DNA of 64,000 bases, taken from Shinella sp. H4-D48 (GTDB lineage: Bacteria; Pseudomonadota; Alphaproteobacteria; Rhizobiales; Rhizobiaceae). The first letter of the stretch is position 1. Every line of letters begins with the position of its first letter. The DNA lies in NCBI RefSeq assembly GCF_022637395.1, contig NZ_CP093338.1, positions 828,687 through 892,686 on the forward strand, read 5' to 3'. The notes beneath the pieces were generated by a model. The model was not told the DNA's origin and did not search any database. It saw only the letters and a list, made by a program, of their open reading frames with translations. This document shows, in pieces, positions 15,766 through 25,306 of this stretch. Position numbers and translations under genes: made by a program.

Positions 15766-18147
15766 TCATTCGCCGTAGGGCAGCCAGATCGTCTTCACCT
15801 GGCTGGCGCGGCGCAGATACTCCTGTCCCTGGCCGAAGCGCGTGTCGCGCCAGTCGCGCAAACGACCAAGATCTGACCAGACCGGCTTCAGATTGCCGGC
15901 CGACGCCACTTCCACCATGCGCGAGCCGTCCTCACTGCCGCAGTACCAGAGCGCCGCCACGTCGTCGTGCTCGGCGAGCGTTTTGGCCAACACGTCGCGC
16001 TCACCGGTCAGCAGGTTGACGACGCCGGCGGGAATATCCGACGTTTCGAAGACCTGATAGAGGCGGGCGGCGATGAGCGGGTGGGCCTGCGAGGCCACCG
16101 CCACGACGCGGTTGCCCATGGTGACTGCCGGCAGGATGAGCGAGAGAAGGGCCAGAAGCGGCGCCTCGTCGGGCGCCACGACGCCGATCGTTCCATAGGG
16201 CTCGTTGACGGTCATCGTCACATGCTGCGACTTGGTCGCGGTCACGCTGCCGTCGAACTTGTCGGCCTGCGCGGCATACCAGAAGCACCGGCGGATCGCG
16301 GCTTCGAACTCGTCCTCCGGCTTTGCCACAGCGCCCGTTGCAGCGAGTGCGGCCACGAATTCATCACGACGCTGCTCGAGGTTTTCAGCAAGGAAATAGA
16401 GCACCTGCGCGCGGTTGTGCGCGGTCACGCCGCCCCATGCGTTCGCTTTGTTTGCAGCTTCGACGGCGTTGCGCACATCCTTGCGGTTGGCGAGGCCGGC
16501 CTCGCCGATGGCCGCACCTCCCTTGCCAAAGACCGTGTAGCTCTGGCCGCCATCCGGCCGCGCCTGCTTGCCGCCGATATAGAGCTTTGCCGTCACATCG
16601 ATTGCCGCGTGGTCGGCCTTGCCCGTGGCGGGGGCGACATCGATGGGTGCGGCCGACGTGGCGCGCACCTTGCCCTGCTTGTCCCAGCCGGTGGTGAGAT
16701 ATTCGAGCATGCCCGTGCGGCCACCCTCACGGCCATAGCCGCTTTCACGATAACCGCCAAAGGGAGCCGCCGCGTCGAACATATTGGTGGCGTTGATCCA
16801 AACGACGCCCGCCTTGACGCGCGCCGCCAGTTCGATAGCGCGATTGACGTTCTCCGACCAGACCGAGGCGGCAAGGCCGTAGCGGGTATCGTTGGCGAGC
16901 GCGACGGCTTCGTCCAGCGTGCGGAATGTAAGTGTGGTTGCCACGGGGCCGAAAATCTCGACCTGCGACACGCTGTTGGCGGGGTGGCTGTTCGTAAAGA
17001 ATCCCGGCGTGCAGAAGGCGCCCTTTTCCGGCAAGGCCACCGGGGCGAGATTGAGCGTCGCCCCTTCCTGCTCACCCGCCTTGAGAAGTGCCTTGATGCG
17101 CGAAAGCTGCTTCATCGAGACGACGGCGCCCATGTCCATCGTCTTGTCGAGCGGATCGCCGACGCGCAGTGTCGCCATGCGGGCCTTCAGCTTTTCAAAG
17201 AAGCGCGGCGCGACACCTTCCTGGACGAGGAGCCGCGAGCCTGCGCAGCAGACCTCGCCCTGGTTGAACCAGATCGCATCCACGACGCCTTCGACGGCGG
17301 CATCGAGATCGGCATCCTCCAGCACGATGAAGGGCGACTTGCCGCCGAGTTCCAGGCTGAGCTTCTTGCCCGAGCCTGCGATCTGGCGGCGGATGATACG
17401 CCCGACATCCGTCGAGCCGGTGAAGGCGACTTTGTCGACACCGGGATGGCCGGCAATGGCGGCTCCAGTCTCGCCGTCACCCTGGACAATGTTGACGACG
17501 CCGGCGGGCAGGCCGATCTCGACGAGAAGCTCGGCGAAGGCATGTGCCGTCATCGGCGTGAGGTCGGCCGGCTTCAGCACGACCGTGTTACCGGCCGCAA
17601 GCGCCGGCGCGACCTTCCACGCCAGCATCAGCAGCGGGAAGTTCCACGGAATGATCTGGCCGCAGACGCCGACGGGCTTGTGCTGTGGGAACTCGTCGGC
17701 AACGAGCTCGGCCCAGCCGGCATGGTGATAGAAATGGCGGGCGACAAGCGGAATATCGATGTCGCGGGTCTCGCGGATCGTCTTGCCGTTGTCCATGGTC
17801 TCGAGCACGGAGAAGAAGCGTTCACGCTTCTGGATGTGACGCGCGATGGCGTAGAGATACTTCGCACGCTCATGGCCCGGCAGCGCCGACCATTTCGGGA
17901 ATGCTGCGCGCGCGGCCGCGACAGCCGCATCGACATCCGCCGCGCTACCCTTGGCGACACGGCTGATGACATCTTCCGTCGCGGGGTTGACGACATCGAT
18001 GAGATCGCCGTCGGCACTCGTGAACTTTCCGTCGATGAAGTGGCCGATGCCGGCGGAGCGGGTGGAAAGCCAGGCCTTGACCTCTGCGTTGCTTTCGGGA
18101 GCGGGGCCGTATTCCATGGTCTGCATAATGTCCTTGATGGAAGGCAT
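15766..18147 (-). CDS. Two-domain aldehyde dehydrogenase (ALDH16 type)
   Basis: At 793 residues this is far longer than the usual ~490-residue ALDH. Residues 1-480 form a complete ALDH domain with IPWNFP (166-171), FTGSTDVG, E266 (LELGGK) and the catalytic cysteine C300 (GEVCCAGSR). Residues 510-793 repeat the ALDH coenzyme-binding half (YGTIGVVAPDEAPLLALLSL) without a second catalytic cysteine. That is the ALDH16 architecture. The gene is 9 bp downstream of deoC, so oxidation of the acetaldehyde made by DeoC to acetate is the natural role; this is inferred from context. Confidence 0.88.
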   Translation of the reverse strand: MPSIKDIMQTMEYGPAPESNAEVKAWLSTRSAGIGHFIDGKFTSADGDLIDVVNPATEDVISRVAKGSAADVDAAVAAARAAFPKWSALPGHERAKYLYAIARHIQKRERFFSVLETMDNGKTIRETRDIDIPLVARHFYHHAGWAELVADEFPQHKPVGVCGQIIPWNFPLLMLAWKVAPALAAGNTVVLKPADLTPMTAHAFAELLVEIGLPAGVVNIVQGDGETGAAIAGHPGVDKVAFTGSTDVGRIIRRQIAGSGKKLSLELGGKSPFIVLEDADLDAAVEGVVDAIWFNQGEVCCAGSRLLVQEGVAPRFFEKLKARMATLRVGDPLDKTMDMGAVVSMKQLSRIKALLKAGEQEGATLNLAPVALPEKGAFCTPGFFTNSHPANSVSQVEIFGPVATTLTFRTLDEAVALANDTRYGLAASVWSENVNRAIELAARVKAGVVWINATNMFDAAAPFGGYRESGYGREGGRTGMLEYLTTGWDKQGKVRATSAAPIDVAPATGKADHAAIDVTAKLYIGGKQARPDGGQSYTVFGKGGAAIGEAGLANRKDVRNAVEAANKANAWGGVTAHNRAQVLYFLAENLEQRRDEFVAALAATGAVAKPEDEFEAAIRRCFWYAAQADKFDGSVTATKSQHVTMTVNEPYGTIGVVAPDEAPLLALLSLILPAVTMGNRVVAVASQAHPLIAARLYQVFETSDIPAGVVNLLTGERDVLAKTLAEHDDVAALWYCGSEDGSRMVEVASAGNLKPVWSDLGRLRDWRDTRFGQGQEYLRRASQVKTIWLPYGE

Positions 18148-18156
18148 GGTCTAACC

Positions 18157-19143
18157 TCAGGCCAGCGCGTGGCGGTTGGCGGCCGAGTAGCGGCCCGTAA
18201 TGTGATGTTCGAGCTGGCGTTCGATGTCGCCGAGCATGGAGGAGGCGCCGATACGGAAAAGATCCGGCATCATGAACCGCGTGCCGAGTTCCTCTTTCAT
18301 GAGGATCAGCCAGTTCATCGCGTCCTTGGCAGTCTTCAATCCGCCGGCCGGCTTGAAGCCGACCATCTGGCCGGTGCGGTCCTTGTAGTCGCGCAGTGCC
18401 CGCACCATCGTGAGCGAGACTGGCAGCGTCGCATTGACGTCTTCCTTGCCGGTCGATGTCTTGATGAAATCCGAGCCCGCCTGCATCGCGACCATGGATG
18501 CCTTGTAGACGTTGGAAAGCGTCTTCAGGTCGCCGGTCGCGAGGATCGCCTTCATATGGGCGTCGCCGCAGGCTTCGCGCATCTGGCGCATCTCGTCGTA
18601 GAGTGCGGACCAGTTGCCGCGCAGCACATGCTCGCGAGTGATGACGATGTCGATTTCCTTGGCGCCCTGTTCGACGGCATAGCGGATTTCGCCCAGCCTG
18701 AGCGGCAGCGGCGTCAGGCCGGCAGGAAAGCCCGTCGCAACGGAGGCAACGGGAATGCCGCTGCCCTCCAGTGCTTTCACCGCATGGCCCACCATGGTCG
18801 GGTAGACGCAGACCGCGCCAACCGTCAGGCGTTCGATGCCGAGTGCTTCGAGGATATCGGCGCGCACCGGTGCCTTCGCCTTGGCACAGAGCCGCTGGAC
18901 GCGGCCTTCCGTGTCATCACCGGCAAGCGTGGTCAGATCGATGCAGGTGATCGCACGCAGCAGCCAGGCCGCCTGCCAGTCCTTCTTGACCGAGCGCCGG
19001 GTCGGCAGGGTCGCGGCGCGGCGTTGCGCGGCCGACAGGTTGACCGCGTGTGTCTCGAACCAGTCGAGCGTCAGCGGCGTGCCCTCAGGGCGGGGAAAAT
19101 GATCTGTCATGGTGGATTCCAGCGATTTTTCTTGGGGTTTCAT
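18157..19143 (-). CDS. deoC: Deoxyribose-phosphate aldolase
   Basis: A 328-residue long-form DERA that cleaves 2-deoxy-D-ribose 5-phosphate to acetaldehyde and glyceraldehyde 3-phosphate. The Schiff-base lysine is K228 in SDFIKTSTGK, and the second active-site lysine is K264 in GFKPAGGLK. An N-terminal extension of about 70 residues compared with the short E. coli-type enzyme is typical of rhizobial and eukaryotic forms. The start overlaps the permease stop (ATGA) and has AGAGG upstream. It sits among genes for uptake, phosphorylation and aldehyde oxidation, so it is the central catabolic step. Confidence 0.93.
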   Translation of the reverse strand: MKPQEKSLESTMTDHFPRPEGTPLTLDWFETHAVNLSAAQRRAATLPTRRSVKKDWQAAWLLRAITCIDLTTLAGDDTEGRVQRLCAKAKAPVRADILEALGIERLTVGAVCVYPTMVGHAVKALEGSGIPVASVATGFPAGLTPLPLRLGEIRYAVEQGAKEIDIVITREHVLRGNWSALYDEMRQMREACGDAHMKAILATGDLKTLSNVYKASMVAMQAGSDFIKTSTGKEDVNATLPVSLTMVRALRDYKDRTGQMVGFKPAGGLKTAKDAMNWLILMKEELGTRFMMPDLFRIGASSMLGDIERQLEHHITGRYSAANRHALA

Positions 19144-20141
19144 GCCCGGCCTCTGCGAATGTCGATGAAGCGGTTGAGAAGAATGGCCGCGACAATGATC
19201 AGGCCCGTTACGGTCATCTGGTAGAAGGAACCGAGCCCGAGAAGGTTGAAGATATTGCGCAGCACTTGCAGCAACATGACGGCAAAGAACGTTCCGAGGA
19301 CGCCGCCGCGTCCGCCAAACAGCGATGTGCCACCAAGCACCACCGCCGCGATGGCGTCAAGTTCCAGCCCCTGCGCGGCGGTCGGCTGGCCGATGCGCAG
19401 ACGCGATGTCAGAAGAATACCGGCAAGCGCGCTCATGATGCCGGACACTGTGAACACGAGAACGAGGATGCGTGTGGTCGGCAGGCCTGAAAGCCTCGCT
19501 GCCTCGGCATTGCCTCCCGTCGCATAGACGGACTCGCCGAATACCGTCAGGCGAAGCAGCGCGCCGGCGGCAATGCACAGCACGACGAAGATGATGCCCA
19601 TCGAGCTGACCTGCAGGCCTGGCAGGACCGGGACCATGGTCGAGGAGATCGCGCCGAAGGATGGCGGCAGACCCGAGACGGGCACACCGTCCGTCAGCAG
19701 ATAGGTGATGCCGCGAAACGAGACGAGGCCGGCGAGCGAAACGATGAAGCTCGGCACTTCGGCCAGCGCCGTGATGAGGCCGATGACCGCGCCGGCAAGC
19801 GCGCCGGTCAGAATGGTAATGGCAAGCGCCGGCAGGATAGGCATGCCGCCCGCCAGGAGAACGGCGACGAGCATGCCGCACAAAGCCACGACGGAGCCGA
19901 CGGAAAGATCGATATTGCCCGTGAGGATGACGAAGGTCATGCCAACGGCCACGACGCCGACCACGGCCGCCTGCTGGAACAGGTTGGCAATGTTGGTGGG
20001 TGTCAGGAAGTTCGGCGACAGGATCGCGGCGATCGCGACGACGACGAGGAAGATCGCGATGAAATTGTACTCGATCAGAAGGTCGGCGATGCGACGCCCG
20101 GAAGTGCGTGCCGGCGCAACGCCCGTCACAATGTCAGTCAT
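19140..20141 (-). CDS. Sugar ABC transporter permease (RbsC-like)
   Basis: A 333-residue integral membrane permease of the ribose/monosaccharide class (BPD_transp_2). It has about nine hydrophobic spans and the family motif GNIDLSVGSVVAL near residue 80. It overlaps the ATPase stop by 8 bp upstream and deoC by 4 bp downstream. Only one permease gene is present, consistent with a homodimeric RbsC-type channel. Confidence 0.92.
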   Translation of the reverse strand: MTDIVTGVAPARTSGRRIADLLIEYNFIAIFLVVVAIAAILSPNFLTPTNIANLFQQAAVVGVVAVGMTFVILTGNIDLSVGSVVALCGMLVAVLLAGGMPILPALAITILTGALAGAVIGLITALAEVPSFIVSLAGLVSFRGITYLLTDGVPVSGLPPSFGAISSTMVPVLPGLQVSSMGIIFVVLCIAAGALLRLTVFGESVYATGGNAEAARLSGLPTTRILVLVFTVSGIMSALAGILLTSRLRIGQPTAAQGLELDAIAAVVLGGTSLFGGRGGVLGTFFAVMLLQVLRNIFNLLGLGSFYQMTVTGLIIVAAILLNRFIDIRRGRA

Positions 20142-21627
20142 GATGGTGGTCTCCGAGAATCTGATGTTTCAGGATCGTGTCCTGATCGGTGGTGGCGGGG
20201 TCGAAGCGGGCGATGTTACGCCCCTCGTGGAACACCCAGATCGTGTCACAGGCGGCATAGAGCTCCTCCAGTTCGGATGAGGCGACGATGACGGCTGCGC
20301 CGTCGGCCGCAAGTTCATCGACCAGCCGGTAGAGATCGGCCTTGGCGCCGATGTCCAGCCCGCGCGAGGGCTCGTCGAGCAGCAGCAGCCTGGCGCCCTT
20401 GATAATCCATTTCGCCAGCACGACTTTCTGCTGGTTGCCGCCTGAGAGCTGGATGACCTTCTGTTCGGGTGAGCCGTATTTGGTGGAAAGCTGCCTGAGC
20501 ACCGGCACCGTCTTCGCCTTGAGCTGACCGTGCCTTGCGAGGAACTGGCCCTGCATGGCGGGTAGCGTAGCGTTGCGATAGATCGGCGCGTCGAGGATGA
20601 GGCCTTCCGTCTTGCGGCTTTCCGGCACGAGGCCGACGCCGGCAGCAATGGCATCGCGCGGCGTCTTTGCCTTGTAGGGCTTGCCGTAGAGCGACATGCG
20701 CGCCTCATGCGGATCGGCCCCGAACAGCGCCTTGAGGAAAGAGGTTCGTCCGGAGCCATTCAGACCGGTAAGACCGGCGATCTCACCGCGCCGCAATTCA
20801 AATTCGCGGATATCGAGGCCATGCGCCGCCGTCAGACGATCAACCTTCAGGATGACCTCGCCGGTTACAGGCGGGCGATCGCGGCGCTCGACGAAGCCGC
20901 GCTCGCGTCCCAGGATGGCTTCCACCAGCGCGCTGTCGGGCGTGCCCTCGACATCGAAGGTCTCAATTGTGCGACCGCCGCGCAGCACGGTCACCCGGTC
21001 GCCGATCTCGCGTAATTCACCCAGGCGGTGGCTGACATAGAGGATGGCGACACCCTGCGCCGTCAATTCACGGATGACGCGGAAGACGGCTTTCAGCTCG
21101 GTCTCGTTGAGTGCCGCCGAAGGCTCGTCCATGATGATGACCTTCGCCTCGCGCGTCAGCGAGCGGGCGATCGCCGTCAATTGCTGGTTGGCGATGGAAA
21201 GGCTGCCGACGCGGTCCTCCGGCGTGAAACTCGCACCGACGCGGGCAAGCGCCTCTCGTGCCTGAACGCGGCGGCTTCGCTTGTCGAGGAAGCCGAAGCG
21301 CGACGGCGGATGGCCGAGAAAGAGGTTTTCGGCGACCGTCAGCTGCGGCACGAGGTCCAGTTCCTGATAGATCATGGAGATGCCGGCCCGGGCCGCTTCC
21401 GCCGGCGCGCGGAAATGCACCGGCTTGCCATCCACATGAATCTTGCCGGCCGATGGCGATAAAGCGCCGGCGATAAGCTTGAGGAAGGTCGACTTGCCGG
21501 CACCGTTCGCGCCGAGAAGGCAGTGGACCTCGCCCTTGCGCACGGCGATATTTGCCTCGTCGAGCGCGATGATGCTGGGCGGGAACCGTTTCGACAGGCC
21601 CTCGATGGTCAGTACGTCCGGCGTCAT
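20134..21627 (-). CDS. Sugar ABC transporter ATP-binding protein (RbsA-like, two nucleotide-binding domains)
   Basis: A 497-residue duplicated ATPase. The first domain has Walker A GANGAGKST. The second has the degenerate GLNGSGRTS, followed by the signature LSGGNQQKV and LLLDEPSRGLDIGAK, the RbsA/MglA pattern. The start at 21627 overlaps the regulator stop as ATGA; the frame stays open upstream, but that stretch is antisense or out of frame to the regulator and has no family similarity. It energises the RbsC-like permease of this operon. Confidence 0.92.
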   Translation of the reverse strand: MTPDVLTIEGLSKRFPPSIIALDEANIAVRKGEVHCLLGANGAGKSTFLKLIAGALSPSAGKIHVDGKPVHFRAPAEAARAGISMIYQELDLVPQLTVAENLFLGHPPSRFGFLDKRSRRVQAREALARVGASFTPEDRVGSLSIANQQLTAIARSLTREAKVIIMDEPSAALNETELKAVFRVIRELTAQGVAILYVSHRLGELREIGDRVTVLRGGRTIETFDVEGTPDSALVEAILGRERGFVERRDRPPVTGEVILKVDRLTAAHGLDIREFELRRGEIAGLTGLNGSGRTSFLKALFGADPHEARMSLYGKPYKAKTPRDAIAAGVGLVPESRKTEGLILDAPIYRNATLPAMQGQFLARHGQLKAKTVPVLRQLSTKYGSPEQKVIQLSGGNQQKVVLAKWIIKGARLLLLDEPSRGLDIGAKADLYRLVDELAADGAAVIVASSELEELYAACDTIWVFHEGRNIARFDPATTDQDTILKHQILGDHHHD

Positions 21628-22610
21628 ACGCCCTCCTCCAGAATGCGGCGCGCGGTAACCTCGTCGGTCACGAGATCGGTGACGTAGCCGGCGCGCAGGC
21701 AGGCAGCCGCGATACGGTGCTTGTCCTCGCCTGCCGCAACGCCGATCACCCGCTCCTTGGCCGCAAGCGCCTCCAGCCTCAGACCGATGGTGCGGTCGTC
21801 GAGCTGCATGTCGGCAATCCGGCCGTTGCGATCGACGAAACGGCCCATGATGTCCCCGACGGCCTCCAGATTGCGCAGCCGCGCGATGTCCTCGTCGCCG
21901 AGATAGCCGGAGCTGAGCAGCACCGACTGGGATGTGAGGCCCCCGAGACCGAAGCAGAGGACAGGCGCCTCTTCGGCCAGCGCAAGAACGCGACCGAGAA
22001 TGGGGTCCTGTTCGAGCGCCTGGCGGGTGGATTTCGAGCCGATGATCGCCGGCACGGGCAGCAGTGTCGCGCGGCCGCCCGTCGACTGAGCGAATTCCTC
22101 CGCCACGGCGGAATTGCGGCTGCTCGTCGCTGTTAGCGCGGTCGATCCGTTGACGAGCACGACATGAAGCCCCGGGCACCAGTCCTTCGGCAGCGCACGG
22201 GCGACCGCCGACATCGTGCGCCCCCAGCTGACGCCGATCAGCTTCGGCTTGGGGCTGAGGCTCGCCAGATGCGTGGCGGCGGCCTGGGCGACGCTGTCGA
22301 TGACGAGGCTGGGATCGTCGATCTCGCCCGTCGGCACCACGATGGCTTCCTTGACGCCGAAGCTGCGCTGCAATTCGAGTTCGACCGTGGTCCTTCGGCC
22401 GGCGCGCGGGGTGATCTCGATGCGGACAATGCCCGCCTCTTTCGCCTCGGTCAGCAGCTTGCCGACCTGCCAGCGAGTGAGACCGAGTTCGTTCGCGATC
22501 TCCGACTGGGTGCGGTCGAGATCGTAGTAGAGCTTGGCGACCTGGACAATCAGGTGATCGCGCTGGTCGGAGGAGGGCAGGCGTGCGGAATAGGGGTTGC
22601 GTTCGGCCAT
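21624..22610 (-). CDS. SorC/DeoR-type sugar-binding transcriptional regulator
   Basis: A 328-residue SorC-family regulator. It has an N-terminal helix-turn-helix (RTQSEIANELGLTRWQVGKLL, about residues 29-49) and a large C-terminal phosphosugar-binding domain (LIGVSWGRTMSAVARAL). Relatives such as DeoR of Bacillus and LsrR respond to phosphorylated pathway intermediates. It lies inside the operon, one base after the kinase stop, so it is autoregulated with the pathway. The 35-bp dyad at 26334-26368 upstream of the operon is the best candidate operator. The ATG at 22610 is chosen because similarity begins there. Confidence 0.88.
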   Translation of the reverse strand: MAERNPYSARLPSSDQRDHLIVQVAKLYYDLDRTQSEIANELGLTRWQVGKLLTEAKEAGIVRIEITPRAGRRTTVELELQRSFGVKEAIVVPTGEIDDPSLVIDSVAQAAATHLASLSPKPKLIGVSWGRTMSAVARALPKDWCPGLHVVLVNGSTALTATSSRNSAVAEEFAQSTGGRATLLPVPAIIGSKSTRQALEQDPILGRVLALAEEAPVLCFGLGGLTSQSVLLSSGYLGDEDIARLRNLEAVGDIMGRFVDRNGRIADMQLDDRTIGLRLEALAAKERVIGVAAGEDKHRIAAACLRAGYVTDLVTDEVTARRILEEGV

Positions 22611-22611
22611 G

Positions 22612-24123
22612 TCACGCCTCTCTCTGGCGGCTTGCCAGCTGGTGAAGGACCGGCCGCAGACGTTCCGTCGCATCCTGATAGAGCGGCAACATCTGCTGGA
22701 ACCATTCGGCGCGCGCCGGATCGGGTAGGAGTTCCTTCGACGGCGCCACGCAAGCGGCTGCGGCGGCGCGAAGATCCGGGAATTCGCCGATGGCAGCCGC
22801 CGCGGCCGCCGCTGTGCCGACGAGCGAGAGATTGTCTTCGCGCGCGACCTGCACCGCCTGGCCGATGGCATCCACCGTCGCCTGAAGCCAGGCTGCATTC
22901 TTGACGATGCCACCCGCCATCATGACTCGGTCCACGGCAACACCGCGTGCCTTCAGCACCGACAGCACATTGGCGGAGCCAAGCGCGATCGAATCGACGG
23001 ACGCGGCATAGACATCCGCGCGGGTGTGGCCCAGCGTCAGCCCCATTAGCGCGCCGCGCAGTGCGGCGTCGCGGTAGGGCGTGCGATTGCCCATCATGTA
23101 ATCCAACGCCAGCAGGCCTTCCGATCGCGACGGATTGGCCGCGACCTCGGCGATTAGCGCGGCATGGCCTGCAGCATCCAACCCGAACATTTCGCCGGCA
23201 AGCCAGTTGAGCATCGAGCCGGCCGCAACCTGTCCGCACTCGACCAGCCAGCGGCCGTCGTTGAGCGCGTTGGGATAGGGGCCCCAGAAGCCGGAAACGT
23301 CGGACTCTTCCGCCAACTGAACGAGCTGGACGATGGAGGTGCCGCCAATGAACAGCATGCCGCCCGGCTCGATGGTGTCTGCGCCCAGAATGCCGATATG
23401 GGCATCAATACCGCCCTGGGCGACGATGGGCTGGTTCTCCAGCCCCAGCTCCGCCGCCATGGCGGCACGCATGGGCGCGATCACGCCGCCGACGGGCACG
23501 ATGCGCTGCGGCAGGCGCTCGGTCAGGTCCGCGATGCCGAAGGCCTCGTAGACCTCGGGCACGAACTGGCCGGCGGCGCTGTCGTAGTTCCATTTGCAGG
23601 CAGCGTTCATTCGCGAGCCGACCCATTCGCCCGCCAGGTCGAAATTCACGTAGTCGAGCGCCTCGCAGACGACCTCGGCAGCATCCCAGATGTCCCGTCG
23701 GTTGCGCTTCAGCCACATAGCCTTGGGCACCAGCCATTCGACGGCGTCAGAACCACCGCAATAACGCATGACGGGGTGATGAAGGCTCGCCGTCTCGCGT
23801 GCTTCGGCTTCCGCGCGGCAGTCCATCCAGAGCAAAGCCGGCGACAGCGGCGTGCCGTCGCGGCGGCAGATCGCCACGGTGGAGGCGGTCGTGGCGGTGC
23901 AGACCGCATCGACGGTCCGCCGACCAGCCTTTTCCAGCGCGGCACGGCCGGCCGCGCGAAGAGCCGCACGCCATTCGGCGGGAGACTGCTCCGCCCAGCC
24001 GGCGCGCGGGTAATGCGTCGCGTAGGGCGCCTCCGCCTGGGCCAGCATCTGGCGCCGGTCCGTGTCGTAGACGCCGGCGCAAAGGCCGCCCGTACCGAAG
24101 TCGAAGCTCAGGATATGAGCCAT
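22612..24123 (-). CDS. FGGY-family carbohydrate kinase
   Basis: A 503-residue kinase of the FGGY (glycerol/xylulose/ribulose kinase) superfamily. It has an N-terminal phosphate-binding FDFGTGG, the ribulokinase-like TASTVAICRRDG...LLWMDCRA segment, the catalytic aspartate in GGIDAHIG and the C-terminal MMAGGIVKN adenosine motif. Database names for such proteins range from ribulokinase to AI-2 kinase. Beside DeoC it should make the phosphorylated deoxy-sugar or deoxy-alditol that feeds the aldolase, replacing the PfkB-type DeoK of enteric bacteria. Substrate is inferred. Confidence 0.88.
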   Translation of the reverse strand: MAHILSFDFGTGGLCAGVYDTDRRQMLAQAEAPYATHYPRAGWAEQSPAEWRAALRAAGRAALEKAGRRTVDAVCTATTASTVAICRRDGTPLSPALLWMDCRAEAEARETASLHHPVMRYCGGSDAVEWLVPKAMWLKRNRRDIWDAAEVVCEALDYVNFDLAGEWVGSRMNAACKWNYDSAAGQFVPEVYEAFGIADLTERLPQRIVPVGGVIAPMRAAMAAELGLENQPIVAQGGIDAHIGILGADTIEPGGMLFIGGTSIVQLVQLAEESDVSGFWGPYPNALNDGRWLVECGQVAAGSMLNWLAGEMFGLDAAGHAALIAEVAANPSRSEGLLALDYMMGNRTPYRDAALRGALMGLTLGHTRADVYAASVDSIALGSANVLSVLKARGVAVDRVMMAGGIVKNAAWLQATVDAIGQAVQVAREDNLSLVGTAAAAAAAIGEFPDLRAAAAACVAPSKELLPDPARAEWFQQMLPLYQDATERLRPVLHQLASRQREA

Positions 24124-24184
24124 GACCGATGATCCTCCCTAAATTCTCCGTCGCCCGGCAACGCCTCCAGCGCCGGACACCCCG

Positions 24185-25207
24185 TCAGGGGTGGAACATG
24201 ATCTTCGAGAAGAAGAATTCGCGGTCGGTGCGAAGCCGCTCGAAAATCGCAGGCAGTTCCTCCAGATCAAGATCGTGTGTGATCATGAACTCCCACTTCA
24301 GCGCACCGGACGCAAGCTTGTCCAGCGTCACCGTCCACTGTGGGCCGGGATAGGGCGCACCGAAGGAATTCCACGAGCCATGCAGCGACACCTCCTGGCG
24401 CAGGAAATGCTGGAAGGCGGCATTGGTGAGGGGCACCTCGCCGACGGGAATGCCGATGAAGACCACATGACCGCCCGGCGCGGCCAGCCTGACGGCGGCG
24501 TTGACGGATGTCGGATGCCCTGCAGCTTCCACGATGATGTCGGCGAGAAGTTCCTTGGGCAGTTCGGCACCGGCGAGGAAGGCATGCGTCGCGCCGGCCT
24601 GCCGGGCAAGTTCCAGCTTTTCCTCGGAAACATCGATGGCAACGACCTCGCGCGCGCCCATCAGCAGCATCCACTGAATGGCGAAGAGGCCGATGGGGCC
24701 ACAGCCGATGACTGCGCCACGGTCGCCCATCCGCACGCCGCCGGCCTTCCAGATAGCGTGAATGGCGATGGAGGCGGGATCGACCATGGCGGCGGCGCGC
24801 GGATCGCAGCCTTCCGGCGCCTTCAGGAGGTTTTCGACCGGCGCGCAGACCCATTCGGCATAGGCGCCGTCACGGCGCGAACCAAAATAGTCGTAGTTGC
24901 GGCACCGCGAGAAATTGCCGGTCGCGCACTGGTCGCAGGTGCCGCAGGGCAGCATCGGCGGAACCGTGACGAGGTCGCCTTTGGCAAAGCCGGTCACAGA
25001 CGCGCCAAGCTCCTCGATATGTCCGGAAAATTCGTGGCCGCAGATGATGGGCATCTTGTGCGCGCCCTTGATGAGCATGCGCGGCAGGTCCGATCCGCAA
25101 ACGCCGACGGCAGCCACGCGCAGCAGCACCTCGTTCGCCTTGGGAACAGGCTTATCGACATTTTCGAGGCGGATGTCTCCGGGCGTGTAGAGGACGGCGG
25201 CGCGCAT
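24185..25207 (-). CDS. Zinc-dependent alcohol dehydrogenase, GatD-like (MDR family)
   Basis: A 340-residue medium-chain dehydrogenase. It has catalytic-zinc residues in VCGSD and GHEF, structural-zinc cysteines in CGTCDQCATGNFSRC and the Rossmann motif GCGPIGL. A segment GSWNSFGAPYPGPQWTVTLD resembles galactitol-1-phosphate 5-dehydrogenase. It lies between the binding-protein gene and the kinase gene. That suggests oxidation of an alditol or its phosphate to the carbonyl compound used by the aldolase. The reaction order is not determined by sequence. Confidence 0.85.
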   Translation of the reverse strand: MRAAVLYTPGDIRLENVDKPVPKANEVLLRVAAVGVCGSDLPRMLIKGAHKMPIICGHEFSGHIEELGASVTGFAKGDLVTVPPMLPCGTCDQCATGNFSRCRNYDYFGSRRDGAYAEWVCAPVENLLKAPEGCDPRAAAMVDPASIAIHAIWKAGGVRMGDRGAVIGCGPIGLFAIQWMLLMGAREVVAIDVSEEKLELARQAGATHAFLAGAELPKELLADIIVEAAGHPTSVNAAVRLAAPGGHVVFIGIPVGEVPLTNAAFQHFLRQEVSLHGSWNSFGAPYPGPQWTVTLDKLASGALKWEFMITHDLDLEELPAIFERLRTDREFFFSKIMFHP

Positions 25208-25238
25208 GAAGGGGTTCCTTTGAAAACGAAATGACTTG

Positions 25239-25260
25239 CGCCGGCGGAAAACCGCCAGCG
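25239..25260 (-). repeat. Stem-loop after the binding-protein gene
   Basis: Arms 25239-25247 and 25252-25260 pair with one mismatch around an AAAA loop (core GGCGG/CCGCC). A second small GGGAG/CTCCC pair follows at 25272-25290. It sits between the binding-protein gene and the dehydrogenase gene on the - strand transcript, without a U-tract. Confidence 0.45.
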
Positions 25261-25306
25261 TTCGGAAAAGCGGGAGGAACCGAGGCTCCCCCCACCGCCC
25301 TGGGAG

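Noticed and set aside
15967..19224. 1085-codon open frame on the + strand
   Set aside because: It is antisense to ALDH16 and deoC, both of which have intact catalytic motifs.
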